DNA of 7,911 bases from an uncultured Alphaproteobacteria bacterium (GTDB lineage: Bacteria > Pseudomonadota > Alphaproteobacteria > Puniceispirillales > UBA1172): assembly GCA_913056245.1 (NCBI GenBank), contig CAJXME010000047.1, forward strand, positions 1 to 7,911. The letters are read 5' to 3'. The notes below the pieces were generated by a model. The model did not search any database. It was not told where the DNA came from and saw only the letters and a program-made list of their open reading frames with translations. This document shows positions 6,868 to 7,911 of the stretch, in pieces; position 1 is the first letter of the stretch; the number at the start of each line of letters is the position of its first letter. The position numbers were made by a program, and so were the translations under genes.

Positions 6868-7911
6868 TTATCCGATCAACGCGTCGGACAAAGCGTCTAG
6901 GTTGATTGTTTTCAACCCAATCAATACCAATTTCCCGGCATCGCCTTCAAGACTGCCGCCAAAATAATGATCGACGCGCGCGCCCACCGCTTGCACCACA
7001 AGAGGCAGTGCCTTGCCTTTGACCTTGATGAACCCTTTAGCGCGCAACAAGCCATGCGCCTTGGCCTCGGTTTTAAGGCGATCGACAAAAGCCAGATGAT
7101 CGTCAATCTCAGGGATGGTCACCACGGTGGAAATAAAATCATCATGGCCATGATCGTGGTCGTGATCGTGGTCGTCATCATGATCGTCGTCGTCGTCATG
7201 GTCATGGTGGTGATGGTGATGATAATCTTGACTGCGCGCAAAGGCCTCGTCTTCAAGACCAAGGCCAAAAATAGCCGCCAGCGGCGCGCCTTTGCCTTTG
7301 GTCATCAGCACGGGGGTTTGATCCTTGGTGAGCGCTTTGAGCTGCGCTGAGACTTTGGCTTGAGCCGCTTCATCGATCAAATCGCCTTTCGAGACCACCA
7401 AAAGATTCGCCGCCGCGACTTGATCTTCAAACAAATGCTCCACCGGGGTGTCGTGATCAAGTTCAGGGTCAGCCTGACGTTGCGCGTCCAACGCGGCGTG
7501 ATCTGCCACCACATCGCCAGCGGCAAGGGCGGCGCCATCCACCACCGTGACCACACCATCAAGCATCACCCGCGCCCGAATATCCGGCCAATTAAAGGCT
7601 TGCACCAAGGGTTGCGGCAGCGCCAAACCAGAGGTTTCAATCACGATATGATCCGGCGGCGGGGTCTGCGCCAGCAAAGTCTGGATGCTGGGCAGGAAAT
7701 CATCAGCCACGGTGCAACAGATGCAGCCATTGGCCAATTCGATAATATCATCCGCCGAACAGCCGGGAACATTGCAGGATGACAGCACCTCACCATCAAC
7801 CCCCACATCGCCGAATTCATTGACAATCAGCGCCAAGCGTTGGCCATTGGCGCTTTCGATCAAATGGCGGATCAAGGTGGTTTTGCCCGCACCAAGAAAG
7901 CCGGTGATGAC
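6868..7911 (-). CDS. cobW: Cobalamin biosynthesis G3E GTPase CobW, first codons beyond the window
   Basis: SIMIBI-class G3E GTPase thought to bind Co(II) with Mg-GTP and deliver it to the corrin pathway; cobalt delivery to CobNST is inferred from family work. 347 residues are visible, starting VITGFLGAGKTT with a complete Walker A (4-11), so only a few N-terminal residues are missing; the TTG at 7875 is internal. Next come NEFGDVGVDG (31-40), the CobW-type Cys pair C46/C51, the metal-binding GCICC motif (62-66) and ETSGLA (92-97). The region VQAFNWPDIRARVMLDGVVT is typical of true CobW rather than YeiR/YciC-like relatives. The G4 position reads SKGD (174-177) rather than NKxD. A linker made only of His, Asp and one Gly (231-258) precedes the CobW C-terminal domain, which ends in LDALSDALIG. 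It is the first visible gene of the cobW-cobN-cobO-cobQ operon, and a cobP-type gene could precede it. Confidence 0.95.
   Translation of the reverse strand, partial: VITGFLGAGKTTLIRHLIESANGQRLALIVNEFGDVGVDGEVLSSCNVPGCSADDIIELANGCICCTVADDFLPSIQTLLAQTPPPDHIVIETSGLALPQPLVQAFNWPDIRARVMLDGVVTVVDGAALAAGDVVADHAALDAQRQADPELDHDTPVEHLFEDQVAAANLLVVSKGDLIDEAAQAKVSAQLKALTKDQTPVLMTKGKGAPLAAIFGLGLEDEAFARSQDYHHHHHHDHDDDDDHDDDHDHDHDHGHDDFISTVVTIPEIDDHLAFVDRLKTEAKAHGLLRAKGFIKVKGKALPLVVQAVGARVDHYFGGSLEGDAGKLVLIGLKTINLDALSDALIG
7138..7221 (-). repeat. His/Asp low-complexity tract inside cobW
   Basis: These 28 codons encode only 13 His, 14 Asp and 1 Gly, starting with six His in a row, then a five-Asp run, and ending in alternating His-Asp. 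In DNA it is a CAY/GAY triplet tract, with two adjacent 12-base units at 7153-7164 and 7165-7176 that differ at one position. His-rich linkers at this place are common in CobW and related G3E proteins and are assumed to bind or store metal ions. Triplet repeats of this kind can change length by slippage while keeping frame. Confidence 0.85.

Noticed and set aside
7138..7221. Repeat tract as a possible CRISPR or tandem-repeat array
   Set aside because: The repetition is in-frame CAY/GAY triplets within cobW, with no spacer structure.
6967..7350. 127-codon + strand frame with a Val/Ile/Met-rich, membrane-like stretch
   Set aside because: The hydrophobic run is just the antisense reading of the His/Asp tract of cobW, so it is not evidence for a small membrane protein.

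Overview
The window is almost wall-to-wall coding and carries part of an aerobic (late-cobalt) adenosylcobalamin (vitamin B12) biosynthesis cluster. The proteins match the CobW, CobN, CobO, CobQ and CobD/CbiB families closely. The use of CobN, the arrangement of the genes, the moderately high G+C content and the scarcity of GANTC sites all point to an Alphaproteobacterium. I cannot name a genus from the sequence alone.

Layout: the left end (3-893, + strand) is the 3' part of cobD/cbiB, whose first codons lie before the window. It runs tail-to-tail into a minus-strand operon, and the two facing stop codons share the four bases TTAA at 890-893. On the minus strand, in order of transcription, are cobW (7911 to 6868, its first few codons beyond the right edge), cobN (6832-3044), cobO (3003-2374) and cobQ (2374-890). 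The only gaps are 35 bases between cobW and cobN and 40 bases between cobN and cobO; cobO and cobQ overlap by one base. No stretch of 300 bases lacks a gene. I see no tRNA, rRNA, insertion sequence, CRISPR array, riboswitch or convincing intrinsic terminator. The operon promoter and any B12 riboswitch would lie beyond the right edge.

How the genes work together: CobW is the G3E GTPase proposed to supply Co(II). CobN is the large subunit of the ATP-dependent cobaltochelatase that puts cobalt into hydrogenobyrinic acid a,c-diamide; its partners CobS and CobT are not in this window. CobO adenosylates the corrinoid cobalt, CobQ amidates four side-chain carboxylates to give adenosylcobyric acid, and CobD/CbiB, on the opposite strand, attaches the aminopropanol arm. 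The order along the DNA therefore follows the pathway from metal supply to adenosylcobinamide.

Nothing here looks like an undescribed system. The details most worth a second look are the long His/Asp-only linker in CobW, its altered G4 GTPase motif (SKGD for NKxD), the shared-stop junction of cobD and cobQ, and the contrast between very frequent GATC and rare GANTC sites.
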